A stretch of 64,000 nt of DNA, from the NCBI RefSeq assembly GCF_035514885.1, contig NZ_DATJCH010000003.1, positions 62,001 through 126,000 on the forward strand, written 5' to 3'. This document shows, in pieces, positions 1 through 7,994 of this stretch. The stretch comes from Albibacterium sp035514885. GTDB taxonomy: Bacteria; Bacteroidota; Bacteroidia; Sphingobacteriales; Sphingobacteriaceae. Below the pieces are notes generated by a model. That model was given only the letters and a program-made list of their open reading frames with translations, was not told the origin of the DNA and made no database searches. The stretch's first letter is position 1. Each line of letters opens with the position of its first letter. The translations under genes and the position numbers were made by a program.

Positions 1-1
1 C

Positions 2-1258
2 AGCCTGTTCTTTCTTGCCGGCGTTCCCGATGGCAGCGTCTATACCACTGAGGAGAAAAGCTATCCAAAGGTATTGAAGATTTTCACCCAGTATGTACTC
101 ATCCCATTACTAACCATCTACTTCGGGATATTAGTCGTTTATGAACTGAAAATTGTCATCAATGCCGAATTACCAAACGGAATGGTTTCTATCCTAATAT
201 TGGGTTATGCAGTATTCGGCATTCTTTCCTATCTCCTCATTTACCCTATCAGTAAAGAACCAGAAAACAAATGGATGAGCCAGTTTTCAAAGCTCTTCTT
301 CTGGTTAATGCTTCCTTTCTTGGCTCTATTGTTTGTAGCAATCTGGGTGCGCACCGACAATTATGGATTAACAGAAATGCGCTACTTTATCATCCTCTTA
401 GCCATTTGGCTTTTGTGTTTATGTCTTTACTTTATATTTTATAAGTCACCAAGTATCCAGCTCATACCCATTAGCCTTTTTATACTTACGATTTTATCAA
501 CTTACGGACCGCAAAGCCCTTTCAATCTTTCCAAAAAATCGCAACAAGCACGGCTCCAAACATATATTCACCAGCATGATGAAAAGGCTAATCACGAAAA
601 AATATCAATTGTGAATTATTTAGTAAAGTTTCATGGCTTAAGCTCACTTCAAGAATTTTCATCGTCCAACTTAAGCGAGATCCAAAAACAGATCGTTTTC
701 AATTCTGATTCGTTAAAAACAACTAGTTATGAAATTAAAAGCGAGTTGAGAGATACCGCATTTGCTATACTATCGATTGACCCAAATGCAGTCTTACTCT
801 ATAACCAATATGTTAATTTCAACAATGCTGATAAGATTATTCCAATCGACAATTTCAACTATATTTATTGGCTGCAAGGTGGTTTAGATGAAGAATTTAA
901 TTCTCCATTGGGGGAAATTAGAATAGAAAATAAGAAAGATCAATCTTTACTGGTAGTAATCGGAAAGCAAGACAGTGTTAATTTCAATATTAACCAGCTT
1001 GGAAAAGACATCATCGCTAATTATAAGAACCAAATCGCAAAAACCACAGAATCAGCATGGAATACGGATAAAAACAACAACGTTATAGTTCCCGCTGAGC
1101 GAATGAAATTATCCGCGAGCAGCTCAAACTATAACGTTGAAATTATCATTCAGAACCTATCATCAAACCTATCCAGTGACTCCACTATGCAAGATTATCC
1201 GCCATCTTTTTCAGCCTATTTATTAATATCAAATAAGCAGGTTGCTGAAATATATTAA
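2..1258 (+). CDS. DUF4153-family integral membrane protein, 3' part only
   Basis: The reading frame is open from base 2, so the gene begins left of the window; an apparent TTG start at 74 is internal. About 418 residues are visible. The first ~170 hold about five hydrophobic membrane-spanning stretches, followed by a soluble C-terminal half of about 230 residues rich in Asn, Ser and Lys. The visible start (FLAGVPDGSVYTTEEKSYPK) and the helices after it resemble the end of the DUF4153 membrane region. The function of that family is unknown. The soluble tail shows no motif I recognise. It ends 8 bp from the convergent outer-membrane gene, with no obvious terminator hairpin between them. The family call is moderately sure; no activity is proposed. 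Confidence 0.7.
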   Translation, partial: SLFFLAGVPDGSVYTTEEKSYPKVLKIFTQYVLIPLLTIYFGILVVYELKIVINAELPNGMVSILILGYAVFGILSYLLIYPISKEPENKWMSQFSKLFFWLMLPFLALLFVAIWVRTDNYGLTEMRYFIILLAIWLLCLCLYFIFYKSPSIQLIPISLFILTILSTYGPQSPFNLSKKSQQARLQTYIHQHDEKANHEKISIVNYLVKFHGLSSLQEFSSSNLSEIQKQIVFNSDSLKTTSYEIKSELRDTAFAILSIDPNAVLLYNQYVNFNNADKIIPIDNFNYIYWLQGGLDEEFNSPLGEIRIENKKDQSLLVVIGKQDSVNFNINQLGKDIIANYKNQIAKTTESAWNTDKNNNVIVPAERMKLSASSSNYNVEIIIQNLSSNLSSDSTMQDYPPSFSAYLLISNKQVAEIY

Positions 1259-1266
1259 AGACTTTA

Positions 1267-3729
1267 CTACATTGGCCCGCCAACATCGCCGCCACCCATA
1301 CCGCCATCCATTCCACCGTTCATATCTCCTCCCATAGTTGGTTCTTGATCGTCGGAGTTTCTTGCAGCACCTTCTTTCAACGATCCGAAAGTGTAGCTAA
1401 TGCTGAAACTTAAATAACGTGACTGCCTTCTGAAATCACTTACCTCAATAAAGTTTGGTTGTGTTAATGTTCTTGAGAATTGTTGGTTGTTGAAAACATC
1501 CGATAAGCGTAATGACAGATTCACCTTCTGATCCATAACTGATTTTCGTAAACCGATATCACTAATCAACATACCTTTCATTTCTCCTTGAGCAATAGCT
1601 CTCGGGCCCATATAACGAACAAATGCATATCCTCTAAACCCGTAAGGCAGCGGGAAGAATGTTGAGAAACGACCGGTTAATGATACGTTCGAGTTCTCAC
1701 GATCAAACCCTAGCACCTCACTTTTTCTTACACCAACATTCAAACGCACATTCCACTTCGGAATAATATCTGCGCTGGCACCAGTCTCTAAACCGTAATA
1801 ATTCTCTTTTCCAATATTATCAAAGGTTGTAAACGAAATTCCTTCAGAGTTAAGAGTGGTAACCCGTTGAATTGGATTGTTACTGTTTCTATAGAAAACC
1901 GATGCAAAAAGATTAAACTGATTGATAAACTTTCCATAGCTAAACTCAAATGAATTAGTAACACTTGGTTTCAATTCCGGATTACCCGATTGAATATTTT
2001 CAGGATTTGAATAGTCTATAAACGGACTTAATTGATTCCAACGCGGACTACGTGCTCTACGGCTGTAGCTAACCTTAATATTATCTTCGTTCTTTAAACG
2101 ATAAGCCAAATTAAGGGTTGGTATTAAGTTCAGGAAGTTATTACTGTAAGACTGACCTAATAAAGGCTGTTCTGCATCTAAAACTGATTTTTCAAGTCTT
2201 GCCCCTGCCTGAATACTTAAACGCTCGATACTCGTACGATACATTGTATATAATGAATAACGCTGATCTTTCGATGTTAGGTCGTCCATTCTATCCGTAA
2301 TGATAACATAGTCTCCTAACTGATTATCAAACTGATAAGGATTAAACTGATCGTTATCTTCCTCCCATCTTCCTCTAAATCCGGCTTCCAGACTTGATTT
2401 CTCACCAAGTGGCTGAACATAATCAGCCTGAACAGTAAAGCCTTCGTCTCCGCCTGTAGAAACCTGGCGCTGTAAGTAATCTAATTCATCCCAATCGCTC
2501 TGCTGATCAAATATCTCCGTCTCGTCATTATCTCTTGTTGAGTAATATGCCTGAACATCCAATATCTGATCTTCATTAGCAAATGTTTTCTTAAAATCTA
2601 TCCCGGCTCTGTAGTTCATCATTTCACTTTCAGACCTAATAGCACGATTATAACCTGATGTTAACTGATCATTATTGTCCAGTGTGCGCGTAATCAATGT
2701 TTCATCTTCATTTTCAGTATCACGTCCCACACCAAAGAATACACCGATGGTACTCTTATCAGTTACCTCATAAAACAGATTACCATTATAAGAGAAATCA
2801 CTTTCTTTCTCTAAACCATTACGCTTTTGATCGGTAGAAAATGTAGGACTCAATAAATTCTGTCTAAAAATACTGCTATTTGAAGGATCGCGCTCAGCAT
2901 CAAAGCTGATGCTATTATTAAAACCAATCCGGTTACGAGTTACATTCACATTAATAGAAGGAGAATATCTGTTCGCAGTAGTGGCAGCTAAAGTAGCAAT
3001 ACCACTTACACCAATCAGCCTGTTTGATTTGGTAACTATATTTAATACAATCCCTCCCTGTTCCGTAGTATAACGAGCAGACGGACTTGTTATCACTTCA
3101 ACCTTTTCAATAGTCCCCGAAGGAACTAACTTCAACACGGTCGCAATATTGCTGCCATATACAGTAGAAGGTCTTCCGTCAATCAATACCGTTAAATTCT
3201 GACCCATTACACTCGGACTACCTTCTTCATCCATTTCTACCATCGGTATCTGCTCCAGCACTTCCGTTGCATTTACACTCATTGATTGGATATCAGGAGT
3301 CATATTAAATGTGGTTCTATCCAAACCATATTCTACTGCAGGAGCGGTTCTTTCAATCACAACAGCATCCAGCAAGCCTGCATCCTGACTCAATGTAATT
3401 ACACCCAAATTGTGAGATGTTGTTCCGATTTGGATATTCCCTACAACTTTTTGAACAAAACCAACAAAGCTTATCCGAATAGCATAGTTCCCTGCAGCAA
3501 CATCGGTAAACTCAAATCTACCTGTTAAGGAAGTTTGCATATCTTTAACAATTGTTGAATCCGGCAGGCGTAATAAAGAAACAGAAGCTAACTCAACAGC
3601 ATCTTTTGCTTCATCAACAATCTGGCCCCTCAATCCCCCACCTTGCTGCGCAAAAGCACTTTGCATTATAAGCAGGAGGCCACTTAATAAAAATAATTTA
3701 ATATTTCTGACTGATGAAAACCGAAGCAT
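1267..3729 (-). CDS. Outer-membrane beta-barrel protein with carboxypeptidase-regulatory and plug-like domains (TonB-dependent receptor type)
   Basis: The 820-residue protein starts with a signal peptide (residues 1-27, cleaved before QQGGG). A carboxypeptidase-regulatory-like fold follows (about 31-115), then a plug-like region (about 130-235, with VLIDGRPS and IEKVEVITSPSARY), then a long barrel ending in aromatic-rich strands (SISYTFG). This order matches the OMP_b-brl_3 group of Bacteroidota TonB-dependent-receptor relatives, which sit in the outer membrane. The substrate cannot be read from sequence. The last ~30 residues form a Gly/Met-rich tail after the final strand. It lies immediately downstream of a kinase/regulator pair transcribed the same way, and its upstream region carries three 11-bp-spaced direct repeats, so control by that regulator is inferred. 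No SusD-like partner is adjacent, which argues against a glycan-uptake locus. Confidence 0.85.
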   Translation of the reverse strand: MLRFSSVRNIKLFLLSGLLLIMQSAFAQQGGGLRGQIVDEAKDAVELASVSLLRLPDSTIVKDMQTSLTGRFEFTDVAAGNYAIRISFVGFVQKVVGNIQIGTTSHNLGVITLSQDAGLLDAVVIERTAPAVEYGLDRTTFNMTPDIQSMSVNATEVLEQIPMVEMDEEGSPSVMGQNLTVLIDGRPSTVYGSNIATVLKLVPSGTIEKVEVITSPSARYTTEQGGIVLNIVTKSNRLIGVSGIATLAATTANRYSPSINVNVTRNRIGFNNSISFDAERDPSNSSIFRQNLLSPTFSTDQKRNGLEKESDFSYNGNLFYEVTDKSTIGVFFGVGRDTENEDETLITRTLDNNDQLTSGYNRAIRSESEMMNYRAGIDFKKTFANEDQILDVQAYYSTRDNDETEIFDQQSDWDELDYLQRQVSTGGDEGFTVQADYVQPLGEKSSLEAGFRGRWEEDNDQFNPYQFDNQLGDYVIITDRMDDLTSKDQRYSLYTMYRTSIERLSIQAGARLEKSVLDAEQPLLGQSYSNNFLNLIPTLNLAYRLKNEDNIKVSYSRRARSPRWNQLSPFIDYSNPENIQSGNPELKPSVTNSFEFSYGKFINQFNLFASVFYRNSNNPIQRVTTLNSEGISFTTFDNIGKENYYGLETGASADIIPKWNVRLNVGVRKSEVLGFDRENSNVSLTGRFSTFFPLPYGFRGYAFVRYMGPRAIAQGEMKGMLISDIGLRKSVMDQKVNLSLRLSDVFNNQQFSRTLTQPNFIEVSDFRRQSRYLSFSISYTFGSLKEGAARNSDDQEPTMGGDMNGGMDGGMGGGDVGGPM

Positions 3730-3764
3730 AAGATTAACGTTTTTTGTAGTTTTAGTATATAATT

Positions 3765-3772
3765 CAAATGTA
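3765..3772 (-). promoter_or_regulatory. -7 promoter box of the outer-membrane barrel gene
   Basis: The minus strand reads TACATTTG, an exact match to the Bacteroidota -7 consensus TAnnTTTG. It lies 35 bp upstream of the ATG at 3729, predicting a leader of about 30 nt. No good TTTG -33 element is seen at the expected distance. The direct repeats at 3794-3821 occupy that place, as in activator-dependent promoters. Confidence 0.5.
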
Positions 3773-3793
3773 CCGCGAACATCTAAAAATAAT

Positions 3794-3821
3794 TTGATGT
3801 AATTTTGAAGGAATCTTGAAG
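3794..3821 (-). promoter_or_regulatory. Candidate OmpR-family operator: three direct repeats at 11-bp spacing
   Basis: On the plus strand TTGATG (3794), TTGAAG (3805) and TTGAAG (3816) recur at exactly 11-bp steps. Read toward the barrel gene they are CTTCAA, CTTCAA, CATCAA. OmpR/PhoB-family regulators typically bind tandem direct repeats about 11 bp apart next to or over the upstream promoter element. The nearest unit begins 21 bp upstream of the -7 box. The same CTTCAA-N5-CATCAA pair recurs upstream of the regulator gene at 5823-5839. Confidence 0.55.
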
Positions 3822-3864
3822 TATGTGTTTAAAACACCCTAGATTGGTAACAATTATAGCGACA

Positions 3865-5115
3865 TTAAAAGACGAGTCTGATATTATGCTTATTTTCTGT
3901 GTACTCATAGCTAATATCAATATTGCTTTGCTCACAAATCTGCTTTACAATAGCCAAGCCCAAACCGACTGATTCATTACTCTGATTATTTTTAACAAAT
4001 CGATTGAACATTTTCTCCGCCGGAATAGACAGAGGCTCTCCCGAGTTGGATATTTCCAATATATTAGAAGTTAATTTTACAAAAATAACACCGCCTTTTA
4101 TGTTGTGACGAATTGCATTCCCTATTAAATTATTCAAGAGAATATTAACCAACAAAGGATGAATCTTGACTTTAACATCGTCTTCAATTTCCTTCTCCAG
4201 GCTCAAAGATTTCATTTCAAGTAGTTCCTGAAATGCAAAAAGACTGTCGTTCAATACCCGGCTAAGATCAAGCATCTCCTGCGATTCAAACTCTCTGTTA
4301 TCAAGTTTTGTCATCAATGTCAACGACTGCCCCACCTTACTTAATTTCTCTACCGCATTATGCGCACTAACAATTAATTTAGCTTGCTCATCGTCAATAT
4401 CCGACTCTAGTAATAATTCCAGCTTACCCATAATAATAGCAAGTGGTGTTTGCATCTCATGCGAAGCATTCTCAGTAAACTCTTTTAAACTCTGATAGTC
4501 TTTCAATGCCTTATTGGTCATCAAACTCAGAAAGCTATTCAACCTTTTGAATTCTTTGGTTCGGGTAGCAGGCAGCACCAGTGGTTTCTTTTGCTGCAGC
4601 CTAAACTGCTGCATCGCTTTTAAGGTTTTATTGAAAGGCGATAAAACCTTTCTAGAAATTAATATACTTACCAGGCCGGTAACAACCAGCATAATCAGAA
4701 AGATAGTACTGATGGACTTAACCACCGCATTGGTAATATCGTGGGTATCTACAATAGCACCATAGGTTGAAATATAATAGTGATGTCCGTTAATTACACG
4801 CGAAATTGAAACTTTTAATTGAGGCTCTTTACGTCGCAGATAGCGCGTATAAACCATAGTATCTGCCACAACAAGCTTAGTTCGCGGAGTAGACATTGCC
4901 AATTCACTAATTTCCATCCTATTCTGAGACAAGGAATCAGGCATAACACCCTTATGCAATTCTCGAATGGTAAAATCAATGTTCTTTCTGAGGTATCTCA
5001 CTTGCTCGTAATCAACCTCAGATTTTATAGAATGATAAGCAAATACTCCCCCTATGATAAGTACAATAAAGGTAATTACCAAATACCAAAGGGTGAATTT
5101 CTGAATGAGCTTCAT
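3865..5115 (-). CDS. Sensor histidine kinase of a two-component system
   Basis: This 416-residue protein has membrane helices at about 10-28 and 136-154, enclosing a periplasmic sensor segment of about 105 residues. A HisKA domain follows with the phospho-acceptor His219 (SHEMQTPLA), then an ATPase domain with an N-box (LLNNLIGNAIRHN, about 326-338) and a G2 box (GLGLAIV, 384-390). The G1 box is the loose form SNSGEPL. I see no clear HAMP domain beyond a short linker. The gene starts directly after the stop of the response regulator with no gap, so the two are co-transcribed. The sensed signal is unknown. The adjacent barrel gene suggests an envelope-related stimulus, but this is inference. 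Confidence 0.93.
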   Translation of the reverse strand: MKLIQKFTLWYLVITFIVLIIGGVFAYHSIKSEVDYEQVRYLRKNIDFTIRELHKGVMPDSLSQNRMEISELAMSTPRTKLVVADTMVYTRYLRRKEPQLKVSISRVINGHHYYISTYGAIVDTHDITNAVVKSISTIFLIMLVVTGLVSILISRKVLSPFNKTLKAMQQFRLQQKKPLVLPATRTKEFKRLNSFLSLMTNKALKDYQSLKEFTENASHEMQTPLAIIMGKLELLLESDIDDEQAKLIVSAHNAVEKLSKVGQSLTLMTKLDNREFESQEMLDLSRVLNDSLFAFQELLEMKSLSLEKEIEDDVKVKIHPLLVNILLNNLIGNAIRHNIKGGVIFVKLTSNILEISNSGEPLSIPAEKMFNRFVKNNQSNESVGLGLAIVKQICEQSNIDISYEYTENKHNIRLVF

Positions 5116-5796
5116 TTATTTATTCGTGTTTAGCTTATATCCCAAACCGTATACAGTTTCAATATAATCTTTCCCATCGGCCTGTACAATCTTCTTTCTC
5201 AGATTCTTAACATGCTGATAAACGAAATCAAAATTCAACAGGTTGTCCGTATAATCACCCCAAAGATGCTCGGCAATGGTTTGACGGGTCAACACACGAT
5301 TCTGGTTAGTAAGAAAGTACAGCAGCAACGCATACTCTTTTCTGGTCAGATCAAGCATGTTGCCATTTACACTTACCTCCATATTATCGGTATGTATGTA
5401 AATCTCATTAAAACGAATTTCATAAGCACCTTGCAAGTATTTTCGGCGATAGATAGCCTTTAAACGCGCATTTAATTCAGGTAAATGAAAGGGTTTCGTT
5501 AAATAATCATCTGCGCCTAACTCCAATCCGTTTACTTTATCATCCAACGAATTCTTGGCAGATATAATAAGAACACCACTATCGATTTTCTCTGATTTAA
5601 TATGGGTCAAAATATCCAGACCATTCCCATCAGGCAACAGAATATCCAAGGCAATGCAATCGTACTTAAAGCTCTTTAGCTTATCAATTGCCTGGAAATA
5701 ATTTGTCGCAAGCTCACAAATATATCCTTCTCTCGTTAAGTAAGAAGTGATGTTTTGTGCTAGTTCTTCGTTATCCTCAATGACTAATACCTTCAT
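5116..5796 (-). CDS. OmpR-family response regulator
   Basis: The 226-residue protein has a receiver domain (about 1-115) with the acidic pair E7/D8, phospho-acceptor D51 (ALDILLPDGNG) and conserved K101. A C-terminal winged-helix transcriptional regulator domain follows (about 128-225; LTRKEYALLLYFL, and the end ETVYGLGYKL). It is the first gene of the pair with the kinase. A -7 box lies only 8 bp upstream of its ATG, so the transcript should be leaderless or nearly so. A pair of 11-bp-spaced direct repeats at 5823-5839 predicts autoregulation. The domain order is the standard one and nothing is missing. Confidence 0.95.
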   Translation of the reverse strand: MKVLVIEDNEELAQNITSYLTREGYICELATNYFQAIDKLKSFKYDCIALDILLPDGNGLDILTHIKSEKIDSGVLIISAKNSLDDKVNGLELGADDYLTKPFHLPELNARLKAIYRRKYLQGAYEIRFNEIYIHTDNMEVSVNGNMLDLTRKEYALLLYFLTNQNRVLTRQTIAEHLWGDYTDNLLNFDFVYQHVKNLRKKIVQADGKDYIETVYGLGYKLNTNK

Positions 5797-5804
5797 TTAT
5801 AGCA

Positions 5805-5812
5805 CAAATATA
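5805..5812 (-). promoter_or_regulatory. -7 promoter box of the regulator-kinase operon
   Basis: The minus strand reads TATATTTG, an exact TAnnTTTG match, ending 8 bp before the ATG at 5796. The transcript would begin at or very near the start codon. The expected -33 position (about 5832-5835) falls inside the direct repeats at 5823-5839. Confidence 0.5.
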
Positions 5813-5822
5813 TATTTTGTTT

Positions 5823-5839
5823 TTGATGAAAGTTTGAAG
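5823..5839 (-). promoter_or_regulatory. Candidate OmpR-family operator upstream of the regulator gene (two 11-bp-spaced repeats)
   Basis: The plus strand has TTGATG at 5823 and TTGAAG at 5834, exactly 11 bp apart. On the minus strand this is CTTCAA-N5-CATCAA, the same pair and order as the promoter-proximal half of 3794-3821. It starts 10 bp upstream of the -7 box, against 21 bp at the barrel gene. The difference is exactly one 11-bp period, so the helical phase is the same. Confidence 0.5.
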
Positions 5840-5888
5840 CTAATAACATATACATATAGCCTCCTAATATTATAAGACTATTTTAAGA

Positions 5889-5960
5889 ACATTATAGGGA
5901 CCTCCTAGGGACATTGTAGGGACGTTGTAGGGGCAAATTCCTATAAAGTCCCTATAATGT
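5889..5960. repeat. 11-bp tandem repeat array with inverted copy (array A)
   Basis: Four contiguous 11-bp units occupy 5891-5934: ATTATAGGGAC, CTCCTAGGGAC, ATTGTAGGGAC, GTTGTAGGGGC. Inverted units follow at 5937-5958, and GTCCCTATAAT is the exact reverse complement of the first unit. Taken with flanking bases, a perfect 13-bp inverted repeat joins 5889-5901 to 5948-5960. This fills much of the 272-bp gap between the regulator gene and the DUF6266 pseudogene. The rest of that gap (5961-6068) is AT-rich and shows no feature I can name. The units are too short and too degenerate for CRISPR. Confidence 0.7.
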
Positions 5961-6068
5961 CCTTTGAATGTTACAATAACAACCCTCGTATATTCGACAA
6001 TGCCTCTTATTAAGCTTATCTTAAGGATTTGGATAATTATTTCTGGTTTAATCTATTATTATTTAATT

Positions 6069-6693
6069 ATGGCAACTTTTAAAGATGGAATAAATGGAGG
6101 GTTTAACGGAAGGATAGGATCTGTCGTTGGTTATCAGCCTTCCTAAAGCAAGCAAAAAGAAAAGAAGTATGAAACAGCTGCTTAACGAAGAGAAGATGCG
6201 GACTATTCAACTGTTCTTATCAAAAAGCATTAGCCTCATCAGGAAAGGCTTTTCATTAGTTCCCGAAATCGAAAGAATGAGTGCATTCAATGCAGCCATG
6301 TCTTATAATAAAAAGCATGGGTTTATTATTGAGAATGACGTACTTAAGCTTAATTTCGAAAATCTGATGTTTGCTCAAGGCGATCTTGAGAACCCTAAAA
6401 ACCTGCAGGTCAAGCAGGTTGATTCGGCAATAGAAATCACTTGGGACTTCTCGGGAGACTGGGAAAGAGGAACCGACCAATCTATGATTCTTCTGATTGA
6501 CGATACCTTAGATCATGCAATAGGCACAGCAAGTGGCGCGCTAAGAAAAGCAAAGAAAGAAGTTCTTTCTTTGGTAGGCGTCCCACCTGGCACAACCCTG
6601 CATATCTATACGGCTTTTATTGCTGACGATCGTATAAGTGTGTCGAACAGCGTTTATGGTGGCTATATAAAAGTTAAACAAGCTGTTTTATGA
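6069..6693 (+). pseudogene. DUF6266-family gene broken by a small frame-shifting deletion
   Basis: From the ATG at 6069 the frame gives 25 residues, starting MATFKDGINGGFNGRIGSVVGY, typical of the start of DUF6266 proteins, then stops at 6144-6146. The remainder of the family sequence continues in another frame from about 6127 (VISLPKASKKK onward, about 188 residues to 6693). From memory of the family, intact members have roughly eight to ten more residues between the VVGY and SLPK segments, so a short deletion not divisible by three seems to have joined them. The 5-base word GTTAT at the junction fits both parent frames, consistent with a deletion between short repeats. The function of DUF6266 is unknown. 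A sequencing error is possible but would not explain the missing residues. Confidence 0.72.
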
Positions 6694-6704
6694 AAGGTTG
6701 TGTT

Positions 6705-7880
6705 TTAAATTAGTTTTTGATAGGTTCTCCACCATAAATCAGGCAATTCGCCGTCAATGGCTATTTGATAGTCTTCATAACGGCAAGGAACCATGTGATA
6801 GCGTTCGTTAATCGATTTTGTATTTGGGTAAGGAACTTGCATCCACCAGCGGTCTGATTTTTTGCTTTTTACAAATACTACTTCATGCTCGTCGGCAGTT
6901 AAAGAAGTCCGGTAGATAACATAGGCAGATTTAGGTTGCAAAGGAAAGTCTTTCTTGCGGCCATAAAAGCCATCTATAAAATACCATACCATTTGAGACA
7001 GCAAAATAGCCGTTTGTCCGTTTTGATCTAAATCCGGATTAAATTCGTAGAAGCCAATAGAGGTAAGTTTATCACTCATCCCTGCATAGCGGCACATCTG
7101 ACAGGCTTCTTCGCCATAAAAACCGTTGGGACCGGCATTTCTATTTGCAAAAGCATTCGAAGAACGAATAGCACCCATATCAAAACTTATCATATCGGCA
7201 TTGCGTAGTATGGGTTCTGACTGCTCTATCTTATTTGAGAATGCTCCTAAACGATAAACATCAAAAAGAAGTTTATCTAAAACTTTAAGACTCTCTGTAT
7301 TAACAAAATAAGACTGGTAGCCGATATTACTAAAGTTAAAGAGATAATTAGGTTGATGAAGCATGATCTTATTCAGATAAGACCGGGATGTGGTATCAGT
7401 TTCTTCATTGCTATCTTCTTCCAAATCAAAAGCCGGATCAATAAGTACCAGGTCAACCCTTTGTTCTAACTTCTCATAAGCCATGTATTGCGCATAGGTC
7501 AGATCTTGTCCGCCACCAATAATAATGGGCAGAACATTGCTTTTCACCAATTCAGAAACAACTGCTTTTACCGCCGCATAGGTATCGCTAACTTCATATC
7601 CTTTTTGAATATTTCCAAGATCAACAACATTTATTTTATGTTCACCCTGATGCAGATGGTAGAATTTCTTACGAAAGGCATCTGCAGCTGATGCACAGCC
7701 TGTGTTATTAATAGCTCTCCGATCATCTGCTACTCCAAATATGGCAATATCGACGCCCTCAAGATCAGGAAACTCTTGCTCATAAATTGTAATTATTGAA
7801 CCCAGTTGACTGTTAAGAAAGCCAGCTTCTTTCCTTATTTCCTGAACGTTGATTGGCGTAAAAAAATCGATTAACGACAT
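6705..7880 (-). CDS. Arginase/formimidoylglutamase-fold protein with degenerate metal site
   Basis: The 391-residue protein has the ureohydrolase fold signatures in the right order, but the metal ligands are altered. The usual GGGH(D/E) is GGGQD (122-126), the usual DAHxD is DPAFD (148-152), and the usual SxDxDxxDP is SFDMGAIRSS (from 232). A GFYEFNP segment (276-282) retains the glutamate of the late family motif. Active members bind two Mn ions through exactly these residues, so hydrolysis of a guanidine or formimidoyl substrate looks doubtful here. Databases would probably label it formimidoylglutamase. No histidine-utilisation genes (hutH, hutU, hutI) are nearby, which weakens that label further. 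It stands alone, convergent with the DUF6266 remnant and divergent from the epimerase gene. Confidence 0.75.
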   Translation of the reverse strand: MSLIDFFTPINVQEIRKEAGFLNSQLGSIITIYEQEFPDLEGVDIAIFGVADDRRAINNTGCASAADAFRKKFYHLHQGEHKINVVDLGNIQKGYEVSDTYAAVKAVVSELVKSNVLPIIIGGGQDLTYAQYMAYEKLEQRVDLVLIDPAFDLEEDSNEETDTTSRSYLNKIMLHQPNYLFNFSNIGYQSYFVNTESLKVLDKLLFDVYRLGAFSNKIEQSEPILRNADMISFDMGAIRSSNAFANRNAGPNGFYGEEACQMCRYAGMSDKLTSIGFYEFNPDLDQNGQTAILLSQMVWYFIDGFYGRKKDFPLQPKSAYVIYRTSLTADEHEVVFVKSKKSDRWWMQVPYPNTKSINERYHMVPCRYEDYQIAIDGELPDLWWRTYQKLI

Positions 7881-7944
7881 AAATTGGCTTAAAATATATG
7901 AGATGGTAAAACAGATAATTCCTGCAAATATCCATTTAATACCT

Positions 7945-7952
7945 TACTTTTG
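7945..7952 (+). promoter_or_regulatory. -7 promoter box of the epimerase-family gene
   Basis: The plus strand reads TACTTTTG, an exact TAnnTTTG match, 42 bp before the GTG start at 7995. No convincing -33 TTTG is seen upstream. Confidence 0.4.
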
Positions 7953-7994
7953 AAAGCGAATAATGCATTGAATTAATTTCCAAAAAATATTAAT

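Noticed and set aside
5889..5960. CRISPR array
   Set aside because: The units are 11 bp and contiguous with no spacers, and inverted copies are present. No cas gene is in the window.
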